Assembly (NCBI RefSeq): GCF_014639535.1
Contig: NZ_BMGA01000012.1
Coordinates: 384-41,032, forward strand
From: Flavobacterium palustre
Lineage (GTDB): Bacteria; Bacteroidota; Bacteroidia; Flavobacteriales; Flavobacteriaceae
Direction of reading: 5' to 3'
Length of the DNA: 40,649 nucleotides
Under the pieces are notes generated by a model that did no database searches, was not told where the DNA came from, and saw only the letters and a program-made list of their open reading frames with translations. Positions within the stretch are counted from its first letter, which is position 1. Every line of letters starts with the position of its first letter. Below are positions 23,144 through 32,119 of this stretch, one piece after another. A program made the position numbers and the translations under genes.

Positions 23144-23962
23144 ATGAACATACAAAATATCCCCCAAATTAAACATACAGAAAGCGGTAATTTCTTCTTA
23201 CTTTCAGGACCTTGTGCTATCGAAGGCGAAGAAATGGCATTGCGCATTGCCGAAAAAGTTGTAAGTATTACTGATAAACTTCAGATTCCTTATGTATTTA
23301 AAGGTTCTTTTAAAAAAGCGAATCGTTCCCGAATTGACAGCTTCTCAGGAATTGGTGATGAAAAAGCATTAAAAATCCTTAGAAAAGTTTCCGAAACTTT
23401 TCATGTTCCTACTGTAACTGACATCCACACTAATGAAGATGCTGATATGGCGGCTCAATATGTAGATGTTTTACAAATTCCTGCTTTTTTAGTACGTCAA
23501 ACTGATTTGGTTGTGGCTGCCGCCAATACCGGAAAAACAGTCAATTTGAAAAAAGGACAATTTATGAGTCCCGAAAGCATGAAACATGCCGTTCAAAAAG
23601 TATTGGATTGTAACAACCCAAACGTAATGGTTACTGATCGCGGAACTATGTTTGGCTATCAGGACATGATTGTAGATTTTAGAGGAATTCCTACCATGCA
23701 ACAATATGCTTCTACAGTACTAGATGTGACACATTCATTGCAACAACCTAATCAAACCGCAGGTGTAACCGGAGGAAGACCGGATATGATTGAAACCATT
23801 GCCAAAGCCGGAATTGCAGTAGGTGTTGATGGAATTTTTATCGAAACCCACTTCGACCCTGCCAATGCAAAAAGTGATGGTGCTAACATGCTGCATCTGG
23901 ATTATTTTGAAGATCTGATGACTAAACTTGTAGCTATTAGAAAAACCGTTAATACATTCTAA
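23144..23962 (+). CDS. kdsA: 3-deoxy-8-phosphooctulonate synthase KdsA
   Basis: This 272-residue enzyme condenses PEP with D-arabinose 5-phosphate to Kdo-8-phosphate, a committed step of Kdo synthesis for LPS. The signatures are intact: LSGPCAIE near 20-27, FKGSFKKANRSR (PEP-binding) and the FSGIGDEKAL segment. The later GVTGGRPDMIE and DGIFIETHFDPANAKSDGA segments are also typical. Length is right for KdsA. The metal-dependent or independent class cannot be told with confidence here. A GTG-start outer-membrane protein gene follows after 25 nt. Confidence 0.95.
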   Translation: MNIQNIPQIKHTESGNFFLLSGPCAIEGEEMALRIAEKVVSITDKLQIPYVFKGSFKKANRSRIDSFSGIGDEKALKILRKVSETFHVPTVTDIHTNEDADMAAQYVDVLQIPAFLVRQTDLVVAAANTGKTVNLKKGQFMSPESMKHAVQKVLDCNNPNVMVTDRGTMFGYQDMIVDFRGIPTMQQYASTVLDVTHSLQQPNQTAGVTGGRPDMIETIAKAGIAVGVDGIFIETHFDPANAKSDGANMLHLDYFEDLMTKLVAIRKTVNTF

Positions 23963-23987
23963 CTTTAAATTTATAATTGACATTTAA

Positions 23988-24830
23988 GTGAAAAAAATAG
24001 TCAACACTGCCATAATTACATTCTTATTCTCGAACTGCCTTAGTGCTCAGGAAGAAATTAAAATACAAGACAAATATACAGCTCATAACAAAGGGAAATT
24101 CTTTATTTCATGGGGTGGAAACAGAGAAAGTTATTCTAAATCGGATGTGACTTTTAAAGGAGAAGGTTATAATTTTACCATCAACAACATGACAGCTCAT
24201 GATAAACCAAAAGGCTGGCATGTTGATTACCTTAATCCGGCTCGAATGACTATTCCGCAAACCAACTTAAGAATAGGATATTTTATCAATGATCATTACA
24301 GTATTGCAATTGGCGTAGATCACATGAAATATGTAATGACACAAAATCAAACGGCAAATGTAACAGGAACTATCAACATAGGTTCTAATTTTGACGGAAC
24401 TTACAACAATACTGCCACACAATTAACTGAAGCATTTTTAAAATACGAGCATACTGACGGACTGAATTATGTTAATACTGAATTTTCAAGACATGATGAT
24501 ATTTCGACCTTATTCAAAATTAAAAATACTGATAAAATTCAGGTCAATTTAACCGAAGGTATTGGGATTGGAGTACTTTACCCAAAAACCAATACGACAT
24601 TATTAGGAAAAGAACGCCACGATGATTTTCATGTCTCGGGTTATGGAATATCTGCAAAAGCAGGTTTAAACCTTACTTTCTTAAAACACTTTTATATTCA
24701 GGGAGAATTAAAAGGCGGATATATCAACATGCAGGATATTCGCACTACGCAAAGCAATGCCGACAAAGCTTCGCAGGATTTTTTCTTTTTCCAGAGAATT
24801 ATTGCTTTAGGCGGAATTTTCAGGATATAA
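23988..24830 (+). CDS. Predicted outer-membrane beta-barrel protein (GTG start)
   Basis: The frame starts with GTG at 23988, 25 nt after kdsA, giving 280 residues. Residues 1-20 are a signal peptide (MKKIVNTAIITFLFSN.. cut near LSAQ). The rest has alternating hydrophobic residues and many aromatics at strand ends (FFISWGGNRESYS, NLRIGYFINDHYSIAIGVD, LNLTFLKHFYIQGELKGGY), typical of an 8- to 12-strand barrel. It ends FFFFQRIIALGGIFRI. Function unknown; location next to kdsA is compatible with an envelope role. A strong terminator follows. Confidence 0.82.
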   Translation: MKKIVNTAIITFLFSNCLSAQEEIKIQDKYTAHNKGKFFISWGGNRESYSKSDVTFKGEGYNFTINNMTAHDKPKGWHVDYLNPARMTIPQTNLRIGYFINDHYSIAIGVDHMKYVMTQNQTANVTGTINIGSNFDGTYNNTATQLTEAFLKYEHTDGLNYVNTEFSRHDDISTLFKIKNTDKIQVNLTEGIGIGVLYPKTNTTLLGKERHDDFHVSGYGISAKAGLNLTFLKHFYIQGELKGGYINMQDIRTTQSNADKASQDFFFFQRIIALGGIFRI

Positions 24831-24854
24831 ATTCTGATAAATTTCACATCTATC

Positions 24855-24884
24855 AAAAAGGCTTATTGCCTAATAAGCCTTTTT
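24855..24884 (+). terminator. Terminator after the kdsA-barrel unit
   Basis: A perfect 13-bp stem AAAAAGGCTTATT/AATAAGCCTTTTT with a 4-nt loop and T-run, 24 nt after the barrel-protein stop. Confidence 0.9.
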
Positions 24885-25022
24885 TATGTTCTTAGCACAC
24901 AATACGATCTATTTTATAAGTATTTTTAGTTTCTAAATGCTTATTTTTATTTTAGAAAAACTCCCCAAGTCTTTTTAAAAAACCTATTTATTACAATACC
25001 GACATTATTATAATAAATAATT

Positions 25023-26120
25023 ATGACAAAAAATAGAGAAAATGGCGTTGTTCAGGGTTTTGATATTTTTAACAACTTCGAGAAGTTTTTTGACCTATCA
25101 CAAGATTTGTTTTGTATTGCAGGATATGATGGTTATTTTAAAAGGATAAACCCAGCCGTTTCAAAACTTTTAGAATATTCTAACGAAGAATTATTAGCAA
25201 GACCTATCAACGATTTTGTTTATAATACGGATAAAGAAAAGACCAGTTTAGCCCGAAACGAACTTAAAAACAAAGTTCCATTATTTAGCTTTGAAAACAG
25301 ATATTTAACTAAAAGCGGACGTATTATCTGGCTTTTATGGACTTCAATACCTGTTGAAGAAGAAAAATTAATCTACGCAGTAGCTAAAAATATTACCGAT
25401 AAAAAAGAATTAGAACAGGAACGAAAACTACACATCAAACAACTTACCGAAATAAACAAAGAGTTCAAACAACTCAGTTATTCGGCTGCTCACGATTTAA
25501 GATCGCCTGTTAACAATATGCTTTCTGTTTTTGAATTGATGGATACTAACGATATTCAAAATGAAGAAACCTTAGAATTTATTTCTATTTTAAAAAGCAC
25601 GGCAGATACTTTAAAAGAAAATCTGGATCAATATATCGGGCTTTTAAATTCTAAAAAACAAGCCGATTCACAATTAGAAGAAATTGATTTAAAAAATGCT
25701 TTGGACGAAGTTTTAATTGCTGTAAATTCATTAATTCAAAATTCAAAAACTACAATTAACACCGATTTTTCTGCAACCAATAAAGTAAATTTCAACAAAG
25801 CTTATTTAAAAAGTATTTTTTTAAATCTAATTACAAATGCTATAAAATACGCAAAACCGGATGTTTTGCCAGAAATTACAATTCGTTCAGAAAAACGCAA
25901 CAACAAAACTCTATTAATTATTTCTGATAACGGAATAGGATTTGATTTAGAAAAAGTCAAAGACAAAGTTTTTGGATTGTATCAAACATTTAACGAGCAT
26001 GTTGACAGCAACGGCATCGGATTGTATTTAGTGTACAACCACATTACCAACCTCGGAGGACATATCTCTCTTGAAAGCGAAGTCAATAAAGGAGCTAAAT
26101 TTGAAATAACATTTCAATGA
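25023..26120 (+). CDS. PAS-domain sensor histidine kinase (orphan, soluble)
   Basis: This 365-residue protein has no TM segment. A PAS domain spans about residues 18-130 (FCIAGYDGYFKRINPA, PAC-like end KNITDKKELE). The H-box is AHDLRSPVNN with H157, followed by the N-box (NLITNAIKYA), G1 (SDNGIGFD) and G2 (NGIGLYLVYNH). All kinase elements are intact. It should sense a cytoplasmic signal through PAS. No response regulator is adjacent. I see no exact -7 box in the 138-nt AT-rich region before it. Confidence 0.9.
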   Translation: MTKNRENGVVQGFDIFNNFEKFFDLSQDLFCIAGYDGYFKRINPAVSKLLEYSNEELLARPINDFVYNTDKEKTSLARNELKNKVPLFSFENRYLTKSGRIIWLLWTSIPVEEEKLIYAVAKNITDKKELEQERKLHIKQLTEINKEFKQLSYSAAHDLRSPVNNMLSVFELMDTNDIQNEETLEFISILKSTADTLKENLDQYIGLLNSKKQADSQLEEIDLKNALDEVLIAVNSLIQNSKTTINTDFSATNKVNFNKAYLKSIFLNLITNAIKYAKPDVLPEITIRSEKRNNKTLLIISDNGIGFDLEKVKDKVFGLYQTFNEHVDSNGIGLYLVYNHITNLGGHISLESEVNKGAKFEITFQ

Positions 26121-26131
26121 TTAAAATAATA

Positions 26132-26178
26132 TCTCATAGATTCACAAATTAAACAATACAATCTGTAAATCTATGAGA
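26132..26178. terminator. Hairpin between the PAS kinase and lon (convergent)
   Basis: Arms TCTCATAGATT (26132-26142) and AATCTATGAGA (26168-26178) pair perfectly around a 25-nt loop, with further AT pairing outside. It sits between convergent genes and likely ends both transcripts, though the T-runs are weak. Two TTCCGGA copies (26184-26190, 26203-26209) follow toward lon. Confidence 0.6.
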
Positions 26179-26230
26179 CAATATTCCGGAATAGAAATTC
26201 AATTCCGGATTTATATTAACATTATTATTA

Positions 26231-28681
26231 CTATAATTTCTTAGCGTTTTTTACCTTTTGATCGGTAATGGCAATCGCTAATACTTCGCTCATTTCTTTT
26301 ACATAATGAAAAGTAACACCTGTTAAATATTCAGGTTTAATTTCATCAACATCACTTTTGTTTTCGTGACATAAAATAATTTCTTTGATGTTAGCTCTTT
26401 TGGCAGCCAGAATTTTTTCTTTAATTCCTCCTACCGGCAAAACTTTTCCCCTTAGGGTAATTTCTCCTGTCATTGCAATGTTTTTCTTTACTCTTTTTTG
26501 TGTAAACAATGACACTAAAGAAGTTAGCATTGCAATTCCGGCACTAGGTCCGTCTTTTGGCGTTGCACCTTCAGGAACATGCAGATGGATATTGTATTTA
26601 GACAATAATTCCGAAGTCAAACCTAATTGCTCCGCATTCGCTTTAATATATTCCAAAGCAATGGTAGCCGATTCTTTCATTACCGTACCCAAATTTCCGG
26701 TAATACTCATCCCTCCTTTTCCGGGAGAAAGTAAAGATTCTATAAACAAAATATCGCCACCAACACTTGTCCATGCTAATCCGGTAACTACTCCGGCCAC
26801 ATCATTACTTTCGTATTTGTCGCGCTCTAATCTTGGAACGCCAAGTACTTTTACAATATCTTCGTCAGTTACTTTTTTGCTGTATTCCTCTTCCATTGCC
26901 ACCGATTTAGCTGCATTACGGATTACCTGAGCAATTTTAGCCTCCAAACCACGTACTCCTGATTCACGAGTATAACCTTCAATAATTTTCTCCAATTGTT
27001 TCTTTCCAATTGTCAAATCTTTTGAAGTCAGTCCATGCTCTTTCAACTGGCGCGGAAACAAATGCTGTTTGGCAATTTCGACTTTTTCTTCAATAGTATA
27101 ACCTGACATTTTGATAATTTCCATACGGTCTCTCAATGCCGGCTGAATAGCACTCATATTATTAGACGTAGCAATAAACATTACCTTAGACAAATCATAA
27201 CCTAATTCGACAAAATTGTCGTAAAACGAGCTATTTTGTTCCGGATCTAAAACCTCTAATAATGCCGAAGACGGGTCGCCATGATTACTATTTGACAATT
27301 TATCAATCTCGTCCAAAACAAAAACGGGATTGGAAGTTCCTGCTTTTTTCAAACTTTGAATGATACGTCCAGGCATCGCTCCGATATAAGTTTTTCGATG
27401 TCCGCGAATTTCAGCTTCATCACGCAATCCACCTAAAGAAATACGAACATATTCACGACCTAAAGCTTCTGCTACCGAACGCCCAATCGAAGTTTTCCCC
27501 ACTCCCGGAGGCCCAGTTAAACAAATAATAGGCGACTTCATATCTTTTCTTAACTTCAAAACCGCTAAGTGTTCAATCATTCTTTTCTTTACTTCTTCCA
27601 ACCCGAAATGATCTCTGTCAAGAATTTTTTGAGCATTTTTTAAATCAAAATTATCTTTAGAATATTCATTCCAGGGTAAGTCCAAAAGCAATTCCAGATA
27701 ATTTCTTTGAATACTGAAATCAGGCGCCTGAGGATTCATACGACGCATTTTTGATAACTCTTTTTCAAAAGTAATTTGCGTTTTCTCATCCCATTTTTTA
27801 GACTTCGATTTCACTAACATTTCGTCCATTTCCTCCTCCTGAGTAGCACCACCCAATTCTTCCTGAATGGTTTTCATTTGTTGGTGCAGGAAATATTCTC
27901 TTTGTTGTTGGTCTAAATCAAAACGAACTTTAGATTGAATATCATTTTTGAGTTCGAGTTTTTGCAACTCGATATTCATGTATTTCAGAGTTTCTAAAGC
28001 TCTGTCTTTTAAATTATTGATAGCTAACAAATCTTGTTTTTCTTTAACTGACAAATTCATGTTAGAAGTAACAAAATTGATTAGAAAAGACTGGCTTTCA
28101 ATGTTTTTGATAGCAAAAGTAGCTTCAGATGGAATATTAGGACTTACCTTAATGATTTGGATAGCCAATTCTTTTATAGATTCCAAAATTGCCAAGAATT
28201 CTGAATCTTCCTTATCCGGTCTTTCTTCTGAAAAATCTTTAATTACCGCAGAAATATAAGGTTCCTCAGAAGTTACCGATTCGATTTCGAAACGTTTTTT
28301 ACCCTGAAGAATTACAGTTGTAGTTCCGTCAGGCATTTTAAGCACGCGCAAAATACGGGCAACAGTTCCAATAGCATTAATATCTTCTAAAGAAGGATCT
28401 TCGATTTCTTCATTTTTTTGAGCAACAACCCCAATAATTTTTCCATCGGCATTGGCATCATCAATTAATTTAATTGATTTATCTCTTCCTGCAGTAATTG
28501 GAATTACCACACCCGGAAACAAAACCATATTACGTAATGGAAGAATTGGTAAAGATTCAGGTAACTGTTCTTTATTCATTTCTTCTTCGTCTTCCGGAGT
28601 CAATAAAGGAATCAATTCGGCTTCCGAATCAAATTCTTGTTGTGACAGATTGTCAATAGTAAGTATTTTATGTTTTGACAT
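26231..28681 (-). CDS. lon: Lon ATP-dependent protease
   Basis: This 816-residue protease degrades damaged and regulatory proteins in the cytoplasm. Residues about 42-245 are the Lon substrate-binding domain, about 250-360 a helical region, the AAA+ module has Walker A GPPGVGKT (390-397) and the Walker B-like VFVLDEIDKL. The peptidase domain has the catalytic Ser713 in PKDGPSAG and Lys756 in GGIKEK, 43 residues apart as in E. coli Lon. Complete with no frameshift. Its own -7 box is at 28730-28737. Confidence 0.97.
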   Translation of the reverse strand: MSKHKILTIDNLSQQEFDSEAELIPLLTPEDEEEMNKEQLPESLPILPLRNMVLFPGVVIPITAGRDKSIKLIDDANADGKIIGVVAQKNEEIEDPSLEDINAIGTVARILRVLKMPDGTTTVILQGKKRFEIESVTSEEPYISAVIKDFSEERPDKEDSEFLAILESIKELAIQIIKVSPNIPSEATFAIKNIESQSFLINFVTSNMNLSVKEKQDLLAINNLKDRALETLKYMNIELQKLELKNDIQSKVRFDLDQQQREYFLHQQMKTIQEELGGATQEEEMDEMLVKSKSKKWDEKTQITFEKELSKMRRMNPQAPDFSIQRNYLELLLDLPWNEYSKDNFDLKNAQKILDRDHFGLEEVKKRMIEHLAVLKLRKDMKSPIICLTGPPGVGKTSIGRSVAEALGREYVRISLGGLRDEAEIRGHRKTYIGAMPGRIIQSLKKAGTSNPVFVLDEIDKLSNSNHGDPSSALLEVLDPEQNSSFYDNFVELGYDLSKVMFIATSNNMSAIQPALRDRMEIIKMSGYTIEEKVEIAKQHLFPRQLKEHGLTSKDLTIGKKQLEKIIEGYTRESGVRGLEAKIAQVIRNAAKSVAMEEEYSKKVTDEDIVKVLGVPRLERDKYESNDVAGVVTGLAWTSVGGDILFIESLLSPGKGGMSITGNLGTVMKESATIALEYIKANAEQLGLTSELLSKYNIHLHVPEGATPKDGPSAGIAMLTSLVSLFTQKRVKKNIAMTGEITLRGKVLPVGGIKEKILAAKRANIKEIILCHENKSDVDEIKPEYLTGVTFHYVKEMSEVLAIAITDQKVKNAKKL

Positions 28682-28729
28682 AGTGTAATTTAAGTCTTTT
28701 TGTCATTAAATAATTAAAGCTTTTAATAA

Positions 28730-28737
28730 CAAAGTTA
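28730..28737 (-). promoter_or_regulatory. -7 box TAACTTTG for lon
   Basis: This is an exact TAnnTTTG match on minus, 48 nt upstream of the lon ATG. No heat-shock-type operator is obvious. Confidence 0.45.
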
Positions 28738-28839
28738 GTATTCCTTATTTTATACTACTGAAAATCAACAAGTAATATAAAACAACAGCTTGTATAATGT
28801 ATATAAGTCAATCTTTATGCCACAAAGCCTAAAAGAAAA

Positions 28840-28868
28840 CCCTCAAAAACTAATTGTAATTTTGAGGG
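28840..28868 (-). terminator. Terminator after the DUF6252 lipoprotein gene
   Basis: Read on minus: stem CCCTCAAAA/TTTTGAGGG (9 bp) with an 11-nt loop and a TTTTCTTTT tail. It lies 31 nt downstream of the stop at 28900. Confidence 0.8.
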
Positions 28869-28899
28869 CTCTTAATTTTATAAAATTTAGAAATGTAAT

Positions 28900-29769
28900 C
28901 TAATATTCCACATCAAAAGTTCCTTCGGTTATAACAAATGGCGGTGTCCCGTTTGTAGTAAAATTAAATGTTCCTTTAATTCTATCAGCTGTTTTCGAAG
29001 TAATTGTAATACTTCCGGAAATTGCTTTGTATTCGTCATTTACATCTTCATAATACCCCTGAACATTCCCACTTAGAGTATTTGTAATAGTATGACTTCC
29101 TGTACCCAAAGTATTTTTTATAACAATTGATAAATTATTAAAATTTGCATCTAAAGCACCAATGGTTATAAAATCATCAATTTCAGCAGTAGAAATATCA
29201 GTCGCAACAAAATTAGTACTACCTACTTTTGCAGTAAAAACATCAGTAGTTTCCTCCTGAGTAATATACGGAATATCTTTAAAGACACCATTTGTAAACT
29301 GAATTGCAGGTTTAGGATCATCAGTATCTGACCAGTAACCCTTAAATTGAAAAGTTCCTGATATGGTTTTCTTTTCCGTATCAATTTTGGTAATAATAAC
29401 GGAACCTGTATTTTCCGTTGGATTATTATCATTATAAGCCCAATAACCGTATTCTGTACCTGCTGGTGTGTAAGCTACAATATTTACGTTGGCCGCATAA
29501 GTCCCCGCAATACTTCCTTCAATCACAATTCCAAAACTTTCTCCCTTTGAATTAACCGCTGCAATTTCAATGAAATTTCCTGAAATTATAGCTTGTGTTT
29601 CTTTTGCTGTCCATGTATTACCACTAAAATCAGCCTTAAAAACTCCTGAAGCGGTATTACCACCCGGAACTGTTTCAACCGTACCATCAACAGGCTCGTA
29701 GGTACAAGATGTAAATAATACTGCAAAAAACAAAACCACTAACTGTAGTTTACTTTTGAATACTTTCAT
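28900..29769 (-). CDS. Two-domain DUF6252-like lipoprotein
   Basis: This 289-residue protein has a lipoprotein signal (LVVLFFAVLFTSC, Cys near 22). Two similar beta-rich domains follow: about 43-165 (VFKADFSGNTWTA ... GTFQFKGYW) and about 178-289 (VFTAKVGSTNFVA ... GTFNFTTNG). Each begins with an F-x-A-x-(6) W/F-x-A pattern and ends in SGxxTI..GTF.F, so they look like an internal duplication. The pattern fits the DUF6252 group of Bacteroidota envelope lipoproteins in my memory. Role unknown. It has its own -7 box and terminator, so it is a single-gene unit. Confidence 0.82.
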   Translation of the reverse strand: MKVFKSKLQLVVLFFAVLFTSCTYEPVDGTVETVPGGNTASGVFKADFSGNTWTAKETQAIISGNFIEIAAVNSKGESFGIVIEGSIAGTYAANVNIVAYTPAGTEYGYWAYNDNNPTENTGSVIITKIDTEKKTISGTFQFKGYWSDTDDPKPAIQFTNGVFKDIPYITQEETTDVFTAKVGSTNFVATDISTAEIDDFITIGALDANFNNLSIVIKNTLGTGSHTITNTLSGNVQGYYEDVNDEYKAISGSITITSKTADRIKGTFNFTTNGTPPFVITEGTFDVEY

Positions 29770-29791
29770 AAATGGATTTTTTTATTATCTC

Positions 29792-29799
29792 CAAATATA
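29792..29799 (-). promoter_or_regulatory. -7 box TATATTTG for the DUF6252 lipoprotein
   Basis: This is an exact TAnnTTTG match on minus, 22 nt upstream of the ATG at 29769, in the short gap after the MFS transporter gene. Confidence 0.5.
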
Positions 29800-29821
29800 A
29801 TTTTTTATTTTATTTTTCTTA

Positions 29822-31108
29822 CTATTTCTTCGGTACTTTTCTCAACAAAAGAACTCCAACAATAAAAAAAACAGCTAAAAATACAATTGCAAATCTTGGA
29901 CTACCTGTAATTTGGTCAATAATTCCATAAACAAGCATTCCAATTACAATTCCAATTTTCTCAGAAACGTCATAAAAACTAAAAAAAGAGGCTGTATCCT
30001 GTGTTTCGGGCAATAATTTAGAATAAGTGGAACGTGATAATGACTGAATTCCACCCATAACTAAACCAACTAAGGCCGCCATAATGTAGAAATGCAAAGG
30101 CAACTTTATAAAATAAGCCGCAACACACAATACAGTCCAAAAACAATTTATAACAATCAGAGTTGTAATATTTCCATATTTTTTTGATGCCTTTGAAGTT
30201 AATAAGGCACCAAAAATAGCTACTATTTGAATTAATAAAATACAAGTAATCAATCCGGTAGTTGCAGCCGCTTTAGATTCCCATTGAATTTCCTGCTCTC
30301 CAAAATAAGTAGCCACCAGCATTACCGTTTGCACTGCCATGCTATACACAAAAAAACTTATTAGGTATTTCTTTAACGCAAAATTCTCTTCCAGTGAAAT
30401 CCATACTTTTTTAAGTTCTTTAAATCCGTTAAATAGAATATCATTTGTTATTTTTTGAGAATTTTCATTACCTTTTGGTAAATAATAATATGTATATTGA
30501 CTAAACACAATCCACCAAATTCCAACCATTACAAAAGAATATCGCATTTGCATGATTTTTTCAGCATCCGGAGCAGACATGATCAAAAACAAACTTGCAG
30601 CTAACAAAAGTACACTTCCGAAATACCCCAAAGAATATCCCTTGGCACTTATAGCATCCTGTTGTTCTTCAAAAGCAATATCGGGTAAATAAGAATTATA
30701 AAAAACCAAACTCCCCCAAAAACCTATTAATCCTAAAAAATAAAAAAGCAAACTAACATAAATATGTTCCAAACTAAACCAATACAAACCAATACAGGAA
30801 AAAGCTCCTAAATAGCAGAAGAATTTCATAAAAAACTTTTTATTTCCCACATAATCTGCAATTCCGGATAAGAGTGGTGAAATAAAAGCTACTTTCAAAA
30901 AAGCTGCTGCTGTAACAAAACTAATTAAAGCAGAATTTTTAATTTCAGTACCAAAGACATGAATATAAGTTTGTTCTTTACTGAATAAAGCCAAATAAAA
31001 AATGGGGAAAACCGCCGAAGTAATTACCAAACTGTACACTGAATTAGCCCAATCGTAAAATGCCCAGGCATTTAATAATTTTTTATCCCCTTTCTGTAAT
31101 GAATTCAT
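29822..31108 (-). CDS. MFS transporter, UMF1/Atg22-like
   Basis: This 428-residue polytopic protein has about twelve TM helices. The N-terminal AWAFYDWANSVYSLVITSA motif (about 14-32) is the hallmark of the UMF1/Atg22 group, linked in yeast to amino-acid efflux from the vacuole. Later GGIQSLSRSTYSKLLP (about 346-361) is also characteristic. In bacteria the substrate is unknown; amino acid or peptide efflux is the usual guess. It begins about 140 nt from the M48 gene stop and is followed by a promoter-led lipoprotein gene. Confidence 0.9.
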   Translation of the reverse strand: MNSLQKGDKKLLNAWAFYDWANSVYSLVITSAVFPIFYLALFSKEQTYIHVFGTEIKNSALISFVTAAAFLKVAFISPLLSGIADYVGNKKFFMKFFCYLGAFSCIGLYWFSLEHIYVSLLFYFLGLIGFWGSLVFYNSYLPDIAFEEQQDAISAKGYSLGYFGSVLLLAASLFLIMSAPDAEKIMQMRYSFVMVGIWWIVFSQYTYYYLPKGNENSQKITNDILFNGFKELKKVWISLEENFALKKYLISFFVYSMAVQTVMLVATYFGEQEIQWESKAAATTGLITCILLIQIVAIFGALLTSKASKKYGNITTLIVINCFWTVLCVAAYFIKLPLHFYIMAALVGLVMGGIQSLSRSTYSKLLPETQDTASFFSFYDVSEKIGIVIGMLVYGIIDQITGSPRFAIVFLAVFFIVGVLLLRKVPKK

Positions 31109-31198
31109 ATCTTGCTCTCTTTTTTTGTGGACGAATTTATAGTTTTTTTATACATTTTATACCATTAAATCAATTAAAAATATCTTTTTAATAAGCAT

Positions 31199-31226
31199 AA
31201 AAAAAGCCAATTCTAATGAACTGGCT
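31199..31226 (-). terminator. Terminator after the M48 peptidase gene
   Basis: Read on minus: AGCCAGTTC/GAATTGGCT with one mismatch, a 4-nt loop, then seven T residues. It lies 21 nt past the M48 stop. Confidence 0.8.
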
Positions 31227-31247
31227 TCTAAAATTTTTCTCTGTCTC

Positions 31248-32066
31248 TTATTTGAATACAACTCCAAACTTAGCTGCAATAGCCTTAGCTTCAGGAATCA
31301 TAGCTTTTAAATTTGCAATTCGGGTCGCATCAGAAGGGTGTGTACTCAACATCTCTGCCGGTGCCTGACCTCCTGAATTAGCCGACATTCTGGTCCAGAA
31401 ATTAATCGCTTCTTCAGGATTATAACCTGCAATAGCCATTAATGTCAATCCAATTTTATCCGCTTCGGTTTCATGACTTCTGCTAAAAGGAAGCATCACT
31501 CCTACTTGAGAACCAATTCCGTAATATTGTTGCCACATTTGTTGCTTTTCGGCACTTTTACCTCCTGTTGCAGCTGCAACACCTGCCGCCCCTAAAGTTT
31601 GCAATTGTGACGCACTCATACGCTGCGCACCATGATTAGCCAGAGCGTGTGAAACTTCGTGTCCCATGACCGTTGCTAAACCGGCATCGTTTTTAGTTAT
31701 TGGTAAAATTCCCGAATAAACTACAATTTTACCTCCGGGCATACACCAGGCGTTAACTTCCTTACTATCAACTAATTTATACTCCCATTGGTAATCTTTC
31801 AAATAATCTGTCTGCCCTAAAGAAGCCAAATAACGTTCGGCCGCCAGTTTTATTTTAATTCCAACAGCTTCTACTTTTTTAGCCTCAGCAGTACCCGAAA
31901 CAACTTTATTTTCCTTTAAAAAAGTTCCATATTGCTGAAAAGAAGAAGGAAATAATTCGCTATTGGAAACAAAATTCAATGTCTTTTTTCCGGTTAATGG
32001 ATTAGTTGCACAGGAATAAATTAATCCCAAAGCAGCAATTCCTGTAAATAATATATTCTTTTTCAT
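31248..32066 (-). CDS. M48-family zinc metallopeptidase, lipoprotein (BepA/LoiP-like)
   Basis: This 272-residue protein has a lipoprotein signal with Cys19 (GLIYSC), so it faces the periplasm. The zinc site is HEVSH (136-140), with the third ligand E199 in SHETEADKIG. The family includes E. coli LoiP and BepA, which clear misfolded outer-membrane proteins. It lacks a TPR domain, so it is closer to LoiP than to BepA. The substrate is inferred. It has a well-formed promoter that overlaps the end of the GH31 gene. Confidence 0.93.
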   Translation of the reverse strand: MKKNILFTGIAALGLIYSCATNPLTGKKTLNFVSNSELFPSSFQQYGTFLKENKVVSGTAEAKKVEAVGIKIKLAAERYLASLGQTDYLKDYQWEYKLVDSKEVNAWCMPGGKIVVYSGILPITKNDAGLATVMGHEVSHALANHGAQRMSASQLQTLGAAGVAAATGGKSAEKQQMWQQYYGIGSQVGVMLPFSRSHETEADKIGLTLMAIAGYNPEEAINFWTRMSANSGGQAPAEMLSTHPSDATRIANLKAMIPEAKAIAAKFGVVFK

Positions 32067-32086
32067 AGTAGTTATTTTTGTACAAA

Positions 32087-32119
32087 CAAAAATACGATTA
32101 TTATCCTATAATATGCAAA
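32087..32119 (-). promoter_or_regulatory. Complete -33/-7 promoter for the M48 peptidase
   Basis: On minus: -33 TTTG (32116-32119), a 21-nt spacer, then -7 TATTTTTG (32087-32094), 20 nt upstream of the ATG. This is the most complete Bacteroidota-type promoter in the window. The -33 box lies inside the last codons of the GH31 gene. Confidence 0.65.

Noticed and set aside
26385-26930. 181-codon plus-strand frame antisense to lon
   Set aside because: Low-complexity Ser/Ile/Pro-rich shadow of the lon peptidase domain. No start signals or recognisable family.
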